Of a stretch of DNA of 33,824 nucleotides, positions 7,776-16,616 are shown piece after piece. The notes below the pieces were generated by a model. The model did not search any database. It was given only the letters and a program-made list of their open reading frames with translations, and was not told the DNA's origin. How positions within the stretch are numbered: position 1 is the stretch's first letter; each line of letters starts with the position of its first letter. The translations under genes were made by a program, and so were the position numbers. Source of the stretch: an uncultured delta proteobacterium (GTDB lineage Bacteria > Bdellovibrionota_C > UBA2361 > OMII01); NCBI GenBank assembly GCA_903904735.1, contig CAIVDM010000232.1:1-33824 (forward strand), written 5' to 3'.

Positions 7776-9080
7776 ATGATACCAGCTATCTTTAAATTTT
7801 CATCTCTCTCGCGTCGAGCAATCGAGAATATCTGTCTCTACCTTGGCTTCGTAATCGTTTACTCGCTGTGGCTCAGCTCCGTCCCCGAGAAGTTCGAGCT
7901 ATTTGAGAATTGGGTCGACTTCTACCTTCCCACCCTTGACCGAGAATGGAAGCACCTGCGGTATGAGTTCCTCAGTATGCGTCCGAATGACAGCAACCAG
8001 TCAATCAATTCCCCGTTTTGGTTATACCTCATTCAGGGCAGTCTGAGCGTTTTTGGGAAATCACTATTCGCGTACCGTCTGCCGGACGTATTACTCTCCG
8101 CGTTCGCGCCAGTGCTGATGGCGGAGATCGTTCGACGCTTTTTTCGCGCCGACCTCGCTCTGCCGGCCGCGATTCTCGTCGGCGCGCATCAGTCGGTCAT
8201 CGGATTCAGTCGCACCGGCGGCTACATAGGGCCAACACTGGCTCTATCGCTAGCGATTATCTTGCTCGGGTTCTCAGTGGCGTTTGAGAACAATAAACGC
8301 GCATGGCGGCCCCTCGCCTTGACGCTGTTTCTCGTCCCTTTCTTCTACTCTACAGTCCGCTACTACTGCCTGATCGGTTTAATCGGGATAGCGTGGAAGT
8401 TCCTGTCATCCAAAGACTTCAGAAAAACCCATCTCATTCCGCTTGGCGCGACCGCTGGCATGATGGTGGCGCTCGGCCTAGCGCTCACTCAAGGTGGAAA
8501 TCTCGACCAAGCTCTCATCTTTATCTCCGCTCGCGGTGAGCAGTTCTTAATCACCGATCAGACCGTCAAAGAAGGATTTGAGTCAGATAAGATCAAGGTG
8601 GAGCATCGACTCAGCTCACTCATGTCAGAGATGATCCCACAGCGAGTCTCCGATCTCTCCCAATTCTATACGAGCGGCAGGCGTTTCTTTAATCATCGAT
8701 ATCTCGCCACTCGTTTGGGCACGACATGGCAGTTCCTTAGCCCCTACATTCTAACGCTCCTGGCGTTGGGTGTCGTCAGCTGCCTGATTCACGCCATCAC
8801 TCGCCAGCGATACCTGATCGTACTCGCGTGGTCAGTATGGTCATGGGTTCCACTGCTCGTCACAACGGGAATCACACCCAATCGAATGCTATTAGGAGTT
8901 CCAGCTGATATGTTTCTCGTGCTCCTCGGCGCCAGCGTGCCTGTGGATATCGTGAATAAGCTCTTACCTGAGAAAGCGCGGTGGATACCACGACTAGCGC
9001 TCTTGGCGGCGGTCTTAGTTTTTAGTTATCACTCAATACGCACCTATTTCGCTGATTACATCCAGTATCCGAACCTCTAG
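7776..9080 (+). CDS. GT-C/PMT-like multi-pass membrane glycosyltransferase
   Basis: 434 residues with about ten predicted membrane helices. After the first helix comes a loop with acidic residues (NWVDFYLPTLDREW), followed by SPFWLYLIQGSLSVFGKSLF and AYRLPDVLLSAF. The YR-x-(P/S) step followed by GAHQSVIGFSRTGG aligns by eye with the same core in the larger paralogs of this island (for example SLDCLHIGWSRTDVHPHG at 18930), placing it in the GT39/ArnT-type GT-C group. These enzymes use polyprenyl-phosphate-linked sugars on the periplasmic side. It ends soon after the last helix, so it lacks the soluble C-terminal module seen in its neighbours. No good Shine-Dalgarno precedes the ATG at 7776. 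Confidence 0.72.
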   Translation: MIPAIFKFSSLSRRAIENICLYLGFVIVYSLWLSSVPEKFELFENWVDFYLPTLDREWKHLRYEFLSMRPNDSNQSINSPFWLYLIQGSLSVFGKSLFAYRLPDVLLSAFAPVLMAEIVRRFFRADLALPAAILVGAHQSVIGFSRTGGYIGPTLALSLAIILLGFSVAFENNKRAWRPLALTLFLVPFFYSTVRYYCLIGLIGIAWKFLSSKDFRKTHLIPLGATAGMMVALGLALTQGGNLDQALIFISARGEQFLITDQTVKEGFESDKIKVEHRLSSLMSEMIPQRVSDLSQFYTSGRRFFNHRYLATRLGTTWQFLSPYILTLLALGVVSCLIHAITRQRYLIVLAWSVWSWVPLLVTTGITPNRMLLGVPADMFLVLLGASVPVDIVNKLLPEKARWIPRLALLAAVLVFSYHSIRTYFADYIQYPNL

Positions 9081-9098
9081 TACGGAACGATGGTGAAT

Positions 9099-9124
9099 GG
9101 ATCACTCTCGTAGGCGAGGGATCC
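9099..9124. other. intergenic stem-loop between two GT-C genes
   Basis: GGATC at 9099-9103 and CTCG further in pair with CGAG and GATCC (ending 9124), giving an interrupted 9-bp stem with a four-base loop. There is no T-run after it, so it is not a classical terminator. It lies 19 bases after the stop of the upstream gene and 48 bases before the next ATG. Confidence 0.4.
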
Positions 9125-9171
9125 TGACTCGCGAATAGTGTGGCGTCGAGCGTGAAAAACAGAGGCGAATC

Positions 9172-10908
9172 ATGCTAGATAAATTTCGTGCGCGTTTTCT
9201 CACTCCGTCCCTTCCCTACGAACAAGATAAGTATGCCCCCGAGGGCCGCGGCATTCTAGCGGTCTGCGCCGCGCTCGTGGCTCTCTCTATCCTCGAGATC
9301 TTGGCATTCGCTGTCGGGGGAGTATTCTCCCAAGTGGCGGCGTACCTCTGGTTCGCGCTTGGCGCCTTCGCGTTCTCTTACCTGTGCTGGCAGTATCTCG
9401 TGGCGGTCGCCGCCGATCTTCGCCGCGGCGCGCTGTGGGGATTGATCCCCCTGGTCGTCGCGGTTCCATTTTGTTTTTGGTACATCGATTCGTACGCCTT
9501 CCTTAACACCGAATCACTATCCGAATTACACGACACATACGCGCAAATGAAAAAGGCTGACCTCGCCTATACGAGCGTATTTTGGACCTCATATCCATCG
9601 CGTTCAATAACGCTCAACCTTATTCCCACCGCTATCTTTGGGATTAGCCCCTGGGCGTATCGAGCGGGCTTCTCATTTCCGATCTTGTTTGGGGCTCTCT
9701 TTCTTTTCGCCGGCATTCGACGTTTCCACATAAAAGAGCGTCACGCTTCCGCGGTGGCGAGCCTGGCGGCTACCGCCCTCTTCTCGTATCCAATGTTTTG
9801 TGAGATCTCACGCTTCTTCGAGATGGCTATCTCGAGCACTAGTTACGGATTATGGGCTATCGGCGCCGTGTTCCTTTTCGCGGCGCGTCCTACAGTGAGT
9901 AGCGCCCTCACGGCGGCGTGGACCATCGGACTTCTAGCCTCGTCATTCACGTCCGGACTCGCCCTCGTGGTCTTGCTCTGGCTTCTGCTAGGACTCTGGC
10001 TCGCTCGCGCTCTTATACGACGTGATAAAGATGTAGCGGCTCTTGTATCAGCCATTTTGCTCAACTCCATCGTCGTGGGCGTGGCGATGTATCTCATTCG
10101 TCCCCGCGCGTTACGATCAAAGCAAATCCCATTTGATCAGATGTTCGCGAGTTTTCAAGAAGCACTCGGCTACACCCTCTCGTTTTCTAAACCAGTGTTC
10201 ACACCCGCCGAGTTGGTGGTCCCGACCGTGATAGCGGCGCTGTTCGCGCTGTCGTTACGTGGCGGACTCGTGCCGTTGATCTTAACCGGCTGGTGTTTTC
10301 CCGTGATATGGTCCGCGGCTAATCTTCATGGAAAGATAGGGCCGCAGCTTCCGTTCGCGCTCTACAGATCGCTTATCATCATTCCCGCGATCCTGTATGT
10401 CATGAGTCGGTGTCTCTTATGGCTCCTCAAACCATTAGACCGCAAACCGTGGATCGGTCGCTGCTGTATTCTCGCTTTAGCGGTAGGCTTATATTGGCCA
10501 TTGGTGACTACGTACAAAACCCAGCCAATCCTCCATCCCTCTCGAGCACCCGAAGGCCGTGAGGCCGTCGCGATGGAGATAATTAACGCGATCCCCTCGC
10601 TGGGACTTACCCCCTACTCCGACGCCTGGATAGCGAACAGAGCCGATGAAAAAGCGATTGAAAACTTTTTACCCTGCCTCCAATACTTCCTGCCAAACTG
10701 GCAACGCGTCCATAACTCGCAACCACTCCCACTGGCCTCAACGGACACTAAGAAGCCTGGCCTAATTATAACTCTGCCAAACGACCCCTCTATCGCTCAG
10801 GAGTATCCCGGATACCGAAAGCAAAACAGGGAGCTTTCGGTGAAGGTCAACCACACTCAGAACGTTGTATTAGCTATTGTCGCGCTCCAGCCTCTATCAG
10901 GGTGGTGA
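9172..10908 (+). CDS. GT-C/PMT-like multi-pass membrane protein whose stop codon lies in a palindromic element
   Basis: 578 residues, with an AGAGGCG Shine-Dalgarno before the ATG at 9172. Hydrophobic helices dominate to about residue 440. The loop ESLSELHDTYAQMKKADLAY, the GISPWAYRAGFSFPILFGA step and YPMFCEISRFFEMA correspond to the GT-C core of its neighbours. A soluble tail of ~130 residues follows. The final codons SGW-stop (TCA GGG TGG TGA) are inside the left terminus of the 181-bp palindromic element that begins at 10898, so the element provides the last codons and the stop. The original C-terminus may have been slightly longer; the fold looks otherwise complete. Acceptor and donor are unknown. 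Confidence 0.7.
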   Translation: MLDKFRARFLTPSLPYEQDKYAPEGRGILAVCAALVALSILEILAFAVGGVFSQVAAYLWFALGAFAFSYLCWQYLVAVAADLRRGALWGLIPLVVAVPFCFWYIDSYAFLNTESLSELHDTYAQMKKADLAYTSVFWTSYPSRSITLNLIPTAIFGISPWAYRAGFSFPILFGALFLFAGIRRFHIKERHASAVASLAATALFSYPMFCEISRFFEMAISSTSYGLWAIGAVFLFAARPTVSSALTAAWTIGLLASSFTSGLALVVLLWLLLGLWLARALIRRDKDVAALVSAILLNSIVVGVAMYLIRPRALRSKQIPFDQMFASFQEALGYTLSFSKPVFTPAELVVPTVIAALFALSLRGGLVPLILTGWCFPVIWSAANLHGKIGPQLPFALYRSLIIIPAILYVMSRCLLWLLKPLDRKPWIGRCCILALAVGLYWPLVTTYKTQPILHPSRAPEGREAVAMEIINAIPSLGLTPYSDAWIANRADEKAIENFLPCLQYFLPNWQRVHNSQPLPLASTDTKKPGLIITLPNDPSIAQEYPGYRKQNRELSVKVNHTQNVVLAIVALQPLSGW

Positions 10909-11078
10909 AAAATGATTTCCTGTTGCGCATTTCGATAGTTCGACAGCAACTTTGTTGGAGTCGACGAAAAAATCCTCAACGTATCTCAGCGGATACGCCT
11001 CCGGTTTTTTCGTCGTCTCCGCCTCGTTTCGTCAAAACTCTCGAAATGCTCACGACGGAACCATTTTTCGCCACCCTG
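10898..11078. repeat. palindromic MITE-like element, copy 1
   Basis: A 181-bp sequence beginning CAGGGTGGTGAAAAATG and ending with the near-inverse CATTTTTCGCCACCCTG. It is self-complementary through most of its length: GACGAAAAAA and TTTTTTCGTC pair internally, and the centre GTATC/GGATAC closes the hairpin. A second copy, about 90% identical by eye and in opposite orientation, lies at 22680-22859. It encodes no protein of its own. Terminal inverted repeats plus small size suggest a miniature inverted-repeat transposable element; a bidirectional terminator or structured RNA are alternatives. No clear target-site duplication was seen. Confidence 0.85.
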
Positions 11079-11255
11079 CTAAAGCTATCCGGTAACACTT
11101 TCGTAAAACACTATCCCAACGGGCGCGCGGGCGCTTGCCCATATCAAACTTGCCATGAATCTGGATGCGAAAGCGTAAGACACACGCTAGATTAGCCCGT
11201 ATTCCGAATCTCCGCGGAGACATCTACTCATCTAAATCGAGTAGTCGAGGTCATT
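11079..11255. other. intergenic region upstream of the methyltransferase gene
   Basis: About 180 bases with no gene I can support. CTACTC and GAGTAG around 11225-11245 form a 6-bp stem with a nine-base loop shortly before the methyltransferase start, partly overlapping the weak GAGGT ribosome-binding sequence, so it could influence translation. Open frames here merely read through the end of the palindromic element. Confidence 0.35.
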
Positions 11256-11999
11256 ATGAATCAGTCAGTTCTCTCACTCTTCCCGAAGACCAGGATCGAG
11301 CTTCCCGAGGCTTATCGCGAGATCTATCAGCGACACTATTTCGGCAGTCGTAACGGGCAATACGCGACCGGCTCCCTCTCAAAAAGACTGGAAAGCTGGA
11401 TGCACTACCGAGTCGCCGCGGATCTCACGCCGACCTCAAAACTCTCAACACTTGAAATAGGAGCGGGAACGCTAAACCAGCTCCCCTTCGAGCCCGTCAT
11501 CGGTCCGTATGACATCGTAGAGCCGTTTCGCGTCCTCTATGAGAGCTCTCCCGGACGAGAACGTCTACGCAACGTGTTTGATGATATCAGTGAAGCCAAG
11601 GATAGCGGTCCTTACGACCGAATTACGAGCATCGCGGTGTTCGAGCACATCATGGATCTTCCCGTTGTCATCGCTCAAGCGGTCCTCCTACTCAAATCCG
11701 ACGGGTCTCTCAGAGTAGGAATACCGAACGAGGGCACTGTACTGTGGAACCTCGCCACTCGGATCTGCGGGTATGAGTTCAAAAAACGCTACGGGCTCGA
11801 GTACAACACGATGATGCGTTACGAGCATGTAAATACCGCCGCCGAGATTGATGCCGTACTCAGGATATTTTTCGAGCGAGTTTCGCGCAAGGTATTCGGT
11901 CTCTCCGCGGCGCTTGCTTTCTATCGATTCTATGAGTGCCGAAATCCTCGGGTAGACGCAGCGCGCGATTACCTCGCGAAACGCGGCATATCTTGGTAG
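11256..11999 (+). CDS. class I SAM-dependent methyltransferase
   Basis: 247 residues. The SAM-binding motif I is LEIGAGTLNQLPFEP (about residues 65-80), with a motif II acidic residue in YDIVEPFRVLYESS, then FDDISE and YDRITSIAVFEHIMDLP as the post-I/motif IV region and LLKSDGSLRVGIPNEGT as motif VI. This is the Methyltransf_11/UbiE-like fold. The start ATG is preceded by GAGGT. Lying among glycosyltransferases, it may methylate a sugar or lipid-linked glycan, a common way of capping chains, but the substrate cannot be read from the sequence. Its stop is next to the start region of the following large GT-C gene. Confidence 0.85.
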   Translation: MNQSVLSLFPKTRIELPEAYREIYQRHYFGSRNGQYATGSLSKRLESWMHYRVAADLTPTSKLSTLEIGAGTLNQLPFEPVIGPYDIVEPFRVLYESSPGRERLRNVFDDISEAKDSGPYDRITSIAVFEHIMDLPVVIAQAVLLLKSDGSLRVGIPNEGTVLWNLATRICGYEFKKRYGLEYNTMMRYEHVNTAAEIDAVLRIFFERVSRKVFGLSAALAFYRFYECRNPRVDAARDYLAKRGISW

Positions 12000-12019
12000 T
12001 GTTGGGCGTGACGTTTGGC

Positions 12020-15000
12020 ATGATGCGATATCTTTCTCTTAACAAGCCCAATTCCAAGAAAGCTAGAACGGGGGCTTTTTTCTCTCGCGCGCGAAACTTC
12101 GCGGCGTGCGTCGCGGCACTCATCGCTACAGAAACCTCCGCGCAAACGCGCTATATCGACATCAAGCCCCGCGACCCGAATAATCGCGGACAGATCGCGA
12201 TTCTTGACCGCGAGGGTCGAACAGAAATGAGACTTAGGGGATTTAAAAGCCCTGCGACGATAACAACCACTCCCGAGGGAGGAATCCTTGTTGGTGATGC
12301 CGGCGCCCGAGAGATTACGTCGCTAGCGCGCGATGGCGATCAATACACTCTTCGCCATACATGGAAGCTAGGACCAGAGATCACGGAGCCTGTCGCGGTA
12401 TTTCCTCAAGATAACAACTCACTGCTTGTCGTCGACAGAGCGGGAGCTCTCGTAAAACTCGATTCCAGCTCGGCGGCGCAAATCATCGCGAAAGCCCCCA
12501 CCTCGCCCACTACTTTTAGCTCCGCGGCTCCTCTTCCCGATGGAAGACTCCTTCTTGCTCGACCCGACGGAACATCGCCTTCCAACAGCGTGAGGATATT
12601 TGACCCGCGTGACTCCTCATGGGCTGACCTCTCGATACAAGAGATGCCGAAGCAGGAAAAGCTACCTCCCAGCTTTGTGGCCACACTCGGTTCCTCCGTG
12701 TACTTGTGGAGACTAGGATTCAACACCGTGATCCAAGGCAAGATCGAAGGAAACACGTTCATTCCCGCGCAGGCATTCCACACCCCAGCGTCATTTCGAG
12801 TAGCTCCCGATAACGCGGGTGGTCTCATCCACACGAACCTCGAGGGAGCGACGACACACCTTTCAAGTTCTGGCGAGAATCTAAGTAGTTTTCAGTTCGT
12901 TAATCCGCCTCTCGCCATGGGGCTCACTTCAGACTCAGCTCATATCGTCTTAGCGCACGAGCTCCCTTTGCCACTATCGTGGCCAGGGGTGGAGGATAAG
13001 CTCTTCGGTCACAGCAAGGTTGATTTTAAGTGGCGCTCGTTTTTAACCTGGACAGTCCCAGCCCTCGTGGGGACACTTTTTTGGCTAACAGCGACAGTGC
13101 TGTTCGCGCGACCAGAGCGAAGAGTCTCTATCCAAGCGCCCACCTCTTCCTCGATATCGATTTCATCGTGGAGAAAGAATCTTGGTCGAGCGCTCAGCCT
13201 TATCGCGATCTCAGGGGGGCTCTATCTCGCCGTGACATCGCATCAGAAGCTCCTTAGCGGACTCGGCCGTGAGGCGTGGCTCCCCGGGTATCTTATCGGC
13301 GCTTTCCTTGTGGCCGTGGCGGTGGAGAGTTGGCGCCGTCGCTTCCCTGGGGATGATGAGCCTGATCGATTCTCCACCATGATACGCCTACCCGCGCCCC
13401 GCTTCTCGTGGAGCGTAATCGCGCCACTCTCCGCGATAGCGTGCCTCGCTGGCTACCTCTACACGCTAGGAATTGACCGCTCGCTTATAGGCGAGCGAGA
13501 GGGTGTATTCTGCGCGGGCTTAATTCTGGCGCTCGGAATCATCGTGCGTGAGGCTCTTGAGTGCCGACACGCGATACGCTCATTTATCCGCGACGAGGCG
13601 ATATTCTTCATCCCCCCACTGCTTGTCGGCGTAGTCACATTTTTCTACAAACTTACAGACGTTCCCTATAACTGCCACTTCGATTTCACCCTAAACACGT
13701 TCTTCGCCGGGCAATTCCTTAAGGGAAAGGTATTCGGGGGGTGGGATTGGGGGTACGTGCCGGCGCCGATCATTGGGACGATCCCTGAGATGATTGGATT
13801 GCTGGTTGGCGGCTGGACTCCGCTCGGATACCGAGTTGGAAACTCCCTGTTTAACATCTCCGGGATCTTCGCCGTATATCTCCTCGGACGCGTGTATCGA
13901 AACCAGAGAGTCGGATTTTGGGCCGCGCTGATCCTCGCCGGAAATGTGCCGTTCATTCACTTCGGCAGATTGCAATCAAACGGCTCGTCAGCGACAACCG
14001 CCCTTTGGGGACTCGCGTTGTTCGCGCTCGCGCTGAAGCACAAACGTACATCCTTGTGGCTTTTAACAGGGCTTGTGTGTGGCTTTTCTTTCTACCAATG
14101 GCCAGTCGCTCGTGTGGGGCTTACCGCTGTTGGATGCTTTTATGTGTTGGTGTTGCTCCGTTATCCGGTGACACAAGTTAAACAGCTTCCACACCTACTC
14201 GCGGGAGCGATCGGATTCGCTCTCATGCTCGCTCCCTTTATCATCATGTGGCAGACCCATCCTGAGAGACTCATGCCACGCGCTCAGGAATCGTTAACTG
14301 GTATTCGCTGGCAAGGCACCTGGTTCCAAGCCGTCGCGGAGAATCCAACCGTGCAGCTTTTCTATCGCAGTCTGGGATGGATTTTTAACGAGTACGATCG
14401 GAGCTCTCAGGGAACGATGTCGCCAGGATTTAACTCGATCGAGGCGATTCTGTTCGCCTGCGGTCTGGCGATACTGATTATTGAAGGGTTGTCCCTTAAT
14501 TTGCTTTTAGCGTCGCTTCTATCGATTACTCTTCTGGTTTGCGGAGCATGGGCGATCGGTCCTCCCTGGTACACGCGATTATTACCAACCGCGCCTATCG
14601 TGTGTGTCTTGATTGGCCGAGTGCTCGAGGGGATTCACAACCTCTTCCAATTCGGTAGCCGGCGGCTATTTTGGGGATTATTCGCCCTATCAGCGTGCGC
14701 TTTGGTGGTTGTGTCTCCGTACACGAACTTCACTCGATACGTGAACTACGAGTCCGCTCTAGGCAGACGACTTCTCGCGCAGCCAATGGTCGCCATCGCC
14801 AGAAAAATAAACAGCACTGGCCCTGAACCACTCTACGTCTGGCTAGCGAGCGGAGAGCCAACGTGGAGCTTTCGACACGTGCCATCGTTTAGCGTGATGC
14901 TGCCATATATACACGGTTTCGATATGCAAGAGGTGTATGTCCTTGACGATACGCTACCGGCGAACCCGGCGCGTCCAACCGTTTTCCTCGTTCAAACCAA

Positions 15001-15112
15001 GCGTCAAGAGATCGATATTCCCCAGATTCGCCAAGCGCATCCCAACGCGCTTGTTGAGGACATCAAGGACATCAATGGTGACACTGTCGCTATCGCCGTG
15101 ACTGTTCGATAG
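12020..15112 (+). CDS. large GT-C glycosyltransferase with N-terminal beta-propeller-like ectodomain
   Basis: About 1030 residues from the ATG at 12020. The frame opens at 11936, but that start would overlap the methyltransferase; a GTG at 11999 is also possible. The N-terminus looks like a signal peptide (AACVAALIATETSAQ). Residues ~40-340 are soluble with repeated short beta units (GQIAILDREGRTEMRLRG, SPATITTTPEGGILVGDA, NNSLLVVDRAGALVKLD), resembling an NHL/WD-type propeller. A membrane module follows, then the GT-C core FYKLTDVPYNCHFDFTLNTF, PLGYRVGNSLFNISG, FIHFGRLQSNGSS and GFSFYQWPVARVG, with many helices and a ~110-residue soluble tail. The loop reads HFDFTL where paralogs have DEA, DGES or EGEL. 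The propeller could bind acceptor polymer or protein outside the membrane. Confidence 0.75.
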   Translation: MMRYLSLNKPNSKKARTGAFFSRARNFAACVAALIATETSAQTRYIDIKPRDPNNRGQIAILDREGRTEMRLRGFKSPATITTTPEGGILVGDAGAREITSLARDGDQYTLRHTWKLGPEITEPVAVFPQDNNSLLVVDRAGALVKLDSSSAAQIIAKAPTSPTTFSSAAPLPDGRLLLARPDGTSPSNSVRIFDPRDSSWADLSIQEMPKQEKLPPSFVATLGSSVYLWRLGFNTVIQGKIEGNTFIPAQAFHTPASFRVAPDNAGGLIHTNLEGATTHLSSSGENLSSFQFVNPPLAMGLTSDSAHIVLAHELPLPLSWPGVEDKLFGHSKVDFKWRSFLTWTVPALVGTLFWLTATVLFARPERRVSIQAPTSSSISISSWRKNLGRALSLIAISGGLYLAVTSHQKLLSGLGREAWLPGYLIGAFLVAVAVESWRRRFPGDDEPDRFSTMIRLPAPRFSWSVIAPLSAIACLAGYLYTLGIDRSLIGEREGVFCAGLILALGIIVREALECRHAIRSFIRDEAIFFIPPLLVGVVTFFYKLTDVPYNCHFDFTLNTFFAGQFLKGKVFGGWDWGYVPAPIIGTIPEMIGLLVGGWTPLGYRVGNSLFNISGIFAVYLLGRVYRNQRVGFWAALILAGNVPFIHFGRLQSNGSSATTALWGLALFALALKHKRTSLWLLTGLVCGFSFYQWPVARVGLTAVGCFYVLVLLRYPVTQVKQLPHLLAGAIGFALMLAPFIIMWQTHPERLMPRAQESLTGIRWQGTWFQAVAENPTVQLFYRSLGWIFNEYDRSSQGTMSPGFNSIEAILFACGLAILIIEGLSLNLLLASLLSITLLVCGAWAIGPPWYTRLLPTAPIVCVLIGRVLEGIHNLFQFGSRRLFWGLFALSACALVVVSPYTNFTRYVNYESALGRRLLAQPMVAIARKINSTGPEPLYVWLASGEPTWSFRHVPSFSVMLPYIHGFDMQEVYVLDDTLPANPARPTVFLVQTKRQEIDIPQIRQAHPNALVEDIKDINGDTVAIAVTVR

Positions 15113-15268
15113 GGACAAAAGGGAACTTTAGCGACTTTCCGTAGCTCGATTCCCTCCGGCTCGTAAGCGCCGTTTATCTCCCTTCAGATACTGCCTGCCT
15201 TGGTCCACTAATTATCAAAATCAACTAATCCGAATAAGTGTCATTCACTGTTGAGGACTCAGAATCGC

Positions 15269-15296
15269 TTGGCTCGATGAGACGCCGTGGTAGACT
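15269..15296 (+). promoter_or_regulatory. candidate sigma70-type promoter of the serine hydrolase gene, possibly leaderless
   Basis: TTGGCT at 15269-15274, a 16-base spacer, and TAGACT at 15291-15296. The preferred ATG is at 15305, only eight bases after the -10 box, so transcription would start at or next to the start codon. No Shine-Dalgarno is visible, which agrees with a leaderless message. Both boxes depart from consensus, so this is tentative. Confidence 0.35.
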
Positions 15297-15304
15297 TTTA
15301 CCCT

Positions 15305-16522
15305 ATGTTTACCTCTCAGTCACAGTCTCAGAGCATACGTCTTGAGAACGTAGCGCGGCAAAAACTCACGAACCAAAACCTATTCGACTTTCCAGGCGAG
15401 GCGTACCTGCCGCACAACGCCAACAAGGCGGCGATAGCCCAATATCTTCAAGAACTGGAAGTCTCGGGGGCGGACGTCTCGCTAATCCAATACACAGACG
15501 CTAGGGGCTCCTATGATATAGCTCGATTCTGCAGGGCTGGTCTTGATCACTTCGATAAGACAATCGATATACAGTCCACGAGCAAATCGATCTTCACGCT
15601 CTTTCTGATCGACACGATGGGAGATCTTCTATGGGATAACATCGATAAGCCAGTCGAGACGTTGGTCAAGAGACCACTACACGAGCTCTATCCAATTACG
15701 GCGTGGCAGCCCTCTATTATCGGGATTGAACAGGAATGGGGGAAGCGGACCCTTAGACAGTTTCTCAACCACACAAGCGGCACACCATTCAATGACGACG
15801 TCATAGCCGAGCAGGTCGCGCGTGGAGAGCCGGCCTTGAATGCCCCCTCCACGTATATTCGGTATAGTAACACAGGAGTTGAGTTCGCATCAGCGATAGC
15901 GCAACAGTGGATTCGAGAAAACCCGCTCAGATTTGGCGCGTCGGCGATAGATCAAACTCGATTGGAACAGATCGCCAGCGATTTCATGAAGCGCCACTTC
16001 TGTCCAGGGTCGCGGGGAGAGCAGCCGCTGTTCACTGTCGGGCAGATCGGTGAGTTTAGACACATCATATGGAGCGGAAAGATTAAAGCCTCCGCGCGAC
16101 AAATCGCCGAACTACCTCATGCGGTGAGCAGACTGAGTGACGACCATCGAAAGCGGTTATTCACTCCGATCGGCGAGGTATGCGAGGGGGTTCGGAATTC
16201 GCTCGAGAAGGAGCCGTCATATCCCGAGTTGGCGGGCACTCCCCCGGATTCAAGCTGGCACACCTATTTAAAACCTAGCGGTATGAGTAATCTTTTCTAT
16301 CGACGTCCCTACGGATACGCGACCCACGGATCATTTGAAAATAATTGCGACGTTATAATTCAAGATTGTCGGGACAATTTACCTGCGTCTGAGCTCGCCT
16401 CTCTCGCTAAGAACAATCCGTACTTTACCGTCGTCAGACTCCAGGGCGAACGAAGCGACGCGACACTCGATCAGAGCTATGGAATTAAGCTCACAACGAT
16501 CCTGCGCGAGTTTTTCTCGTGA
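15305..16522 (+). CDS. beta-lactamase-fold serine hydrolase (class C / DD-peptidase-like family)
   Basis: 405 residues from the ATG at 15305 (a GTG at 15287 would add six). The catalytic tetrad SxxK is Ser91-Thr-Ser-Lys94 in QSTSKSIF. The following RQFLNHTSGTPF matches the LLtHTSGl segment of this family, and the YxN motif is Tyr187-Ser-Asn189 (IRYSNTG). Near the C-terminus YATHGSFENN (THG at 340-342) occupies the place of the KTG/HxG motif. All three active-site elements are therefore present. Unlike most relatives there is no signal peptide or membrane anchor, so it appears cytoplasmic. It may be an esterase, transesterase or amidase acting on a glycan precursor; the true substrate is unknown. 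Convergent with the next gene. Confidence 0.8.
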   Translation: MFTSQSQSQSIRLENVARQKLTNQNLFDFPGEAYLPHNANKAAIAQYLQELEVSGADVSLIQYTDARGSYDIARFCRAGLDHFDKTIDIQSTSKSIFTLFLIDTMGDLLWDNIDKPVETLVKRPLHELYPITAWQPSIIGIEQEWGKRTLRQFLNHTSGTPFNDDVIAEQVARGEPALNAPSTYIRYSNTGVEFASAIAQQWIRENPLRFGASAIDQTRLEQIASDFMKRHFCPGSRGEQPLFTVGQIGEFRHIIWSGKIKASARQIAELPHAVSRLSDDHRKRLFTPIGEVCEGVRNSLEKEPSYPELAGTPPDSSWHTYLKPSGMSNLFYRRPYGYATHGSFENNCDVIIQDCRDNLPASELASLAKNNPYFTVVRLQGERSDATLDQSYGIKLTTILREFFS

Positions 16523-16616
16523 CGGGACCGCGCGTAGTCAAAAAGCAACGCCTCTCCCACCAGTCAGGCACGAGGTTTCCCTTCAGCCGCGCGCGCCTTA
16601 TTGATAGGATAGACGG

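Noticed and set aside
10902..11195. 97-codon open frame starting with VKNDFLLRISIV
   Set aside because: It reads through palindromic copy 1, and the same peptide appears on the other strand at copy 2 (22814-23011). It reflects the repeat, not a protein family.
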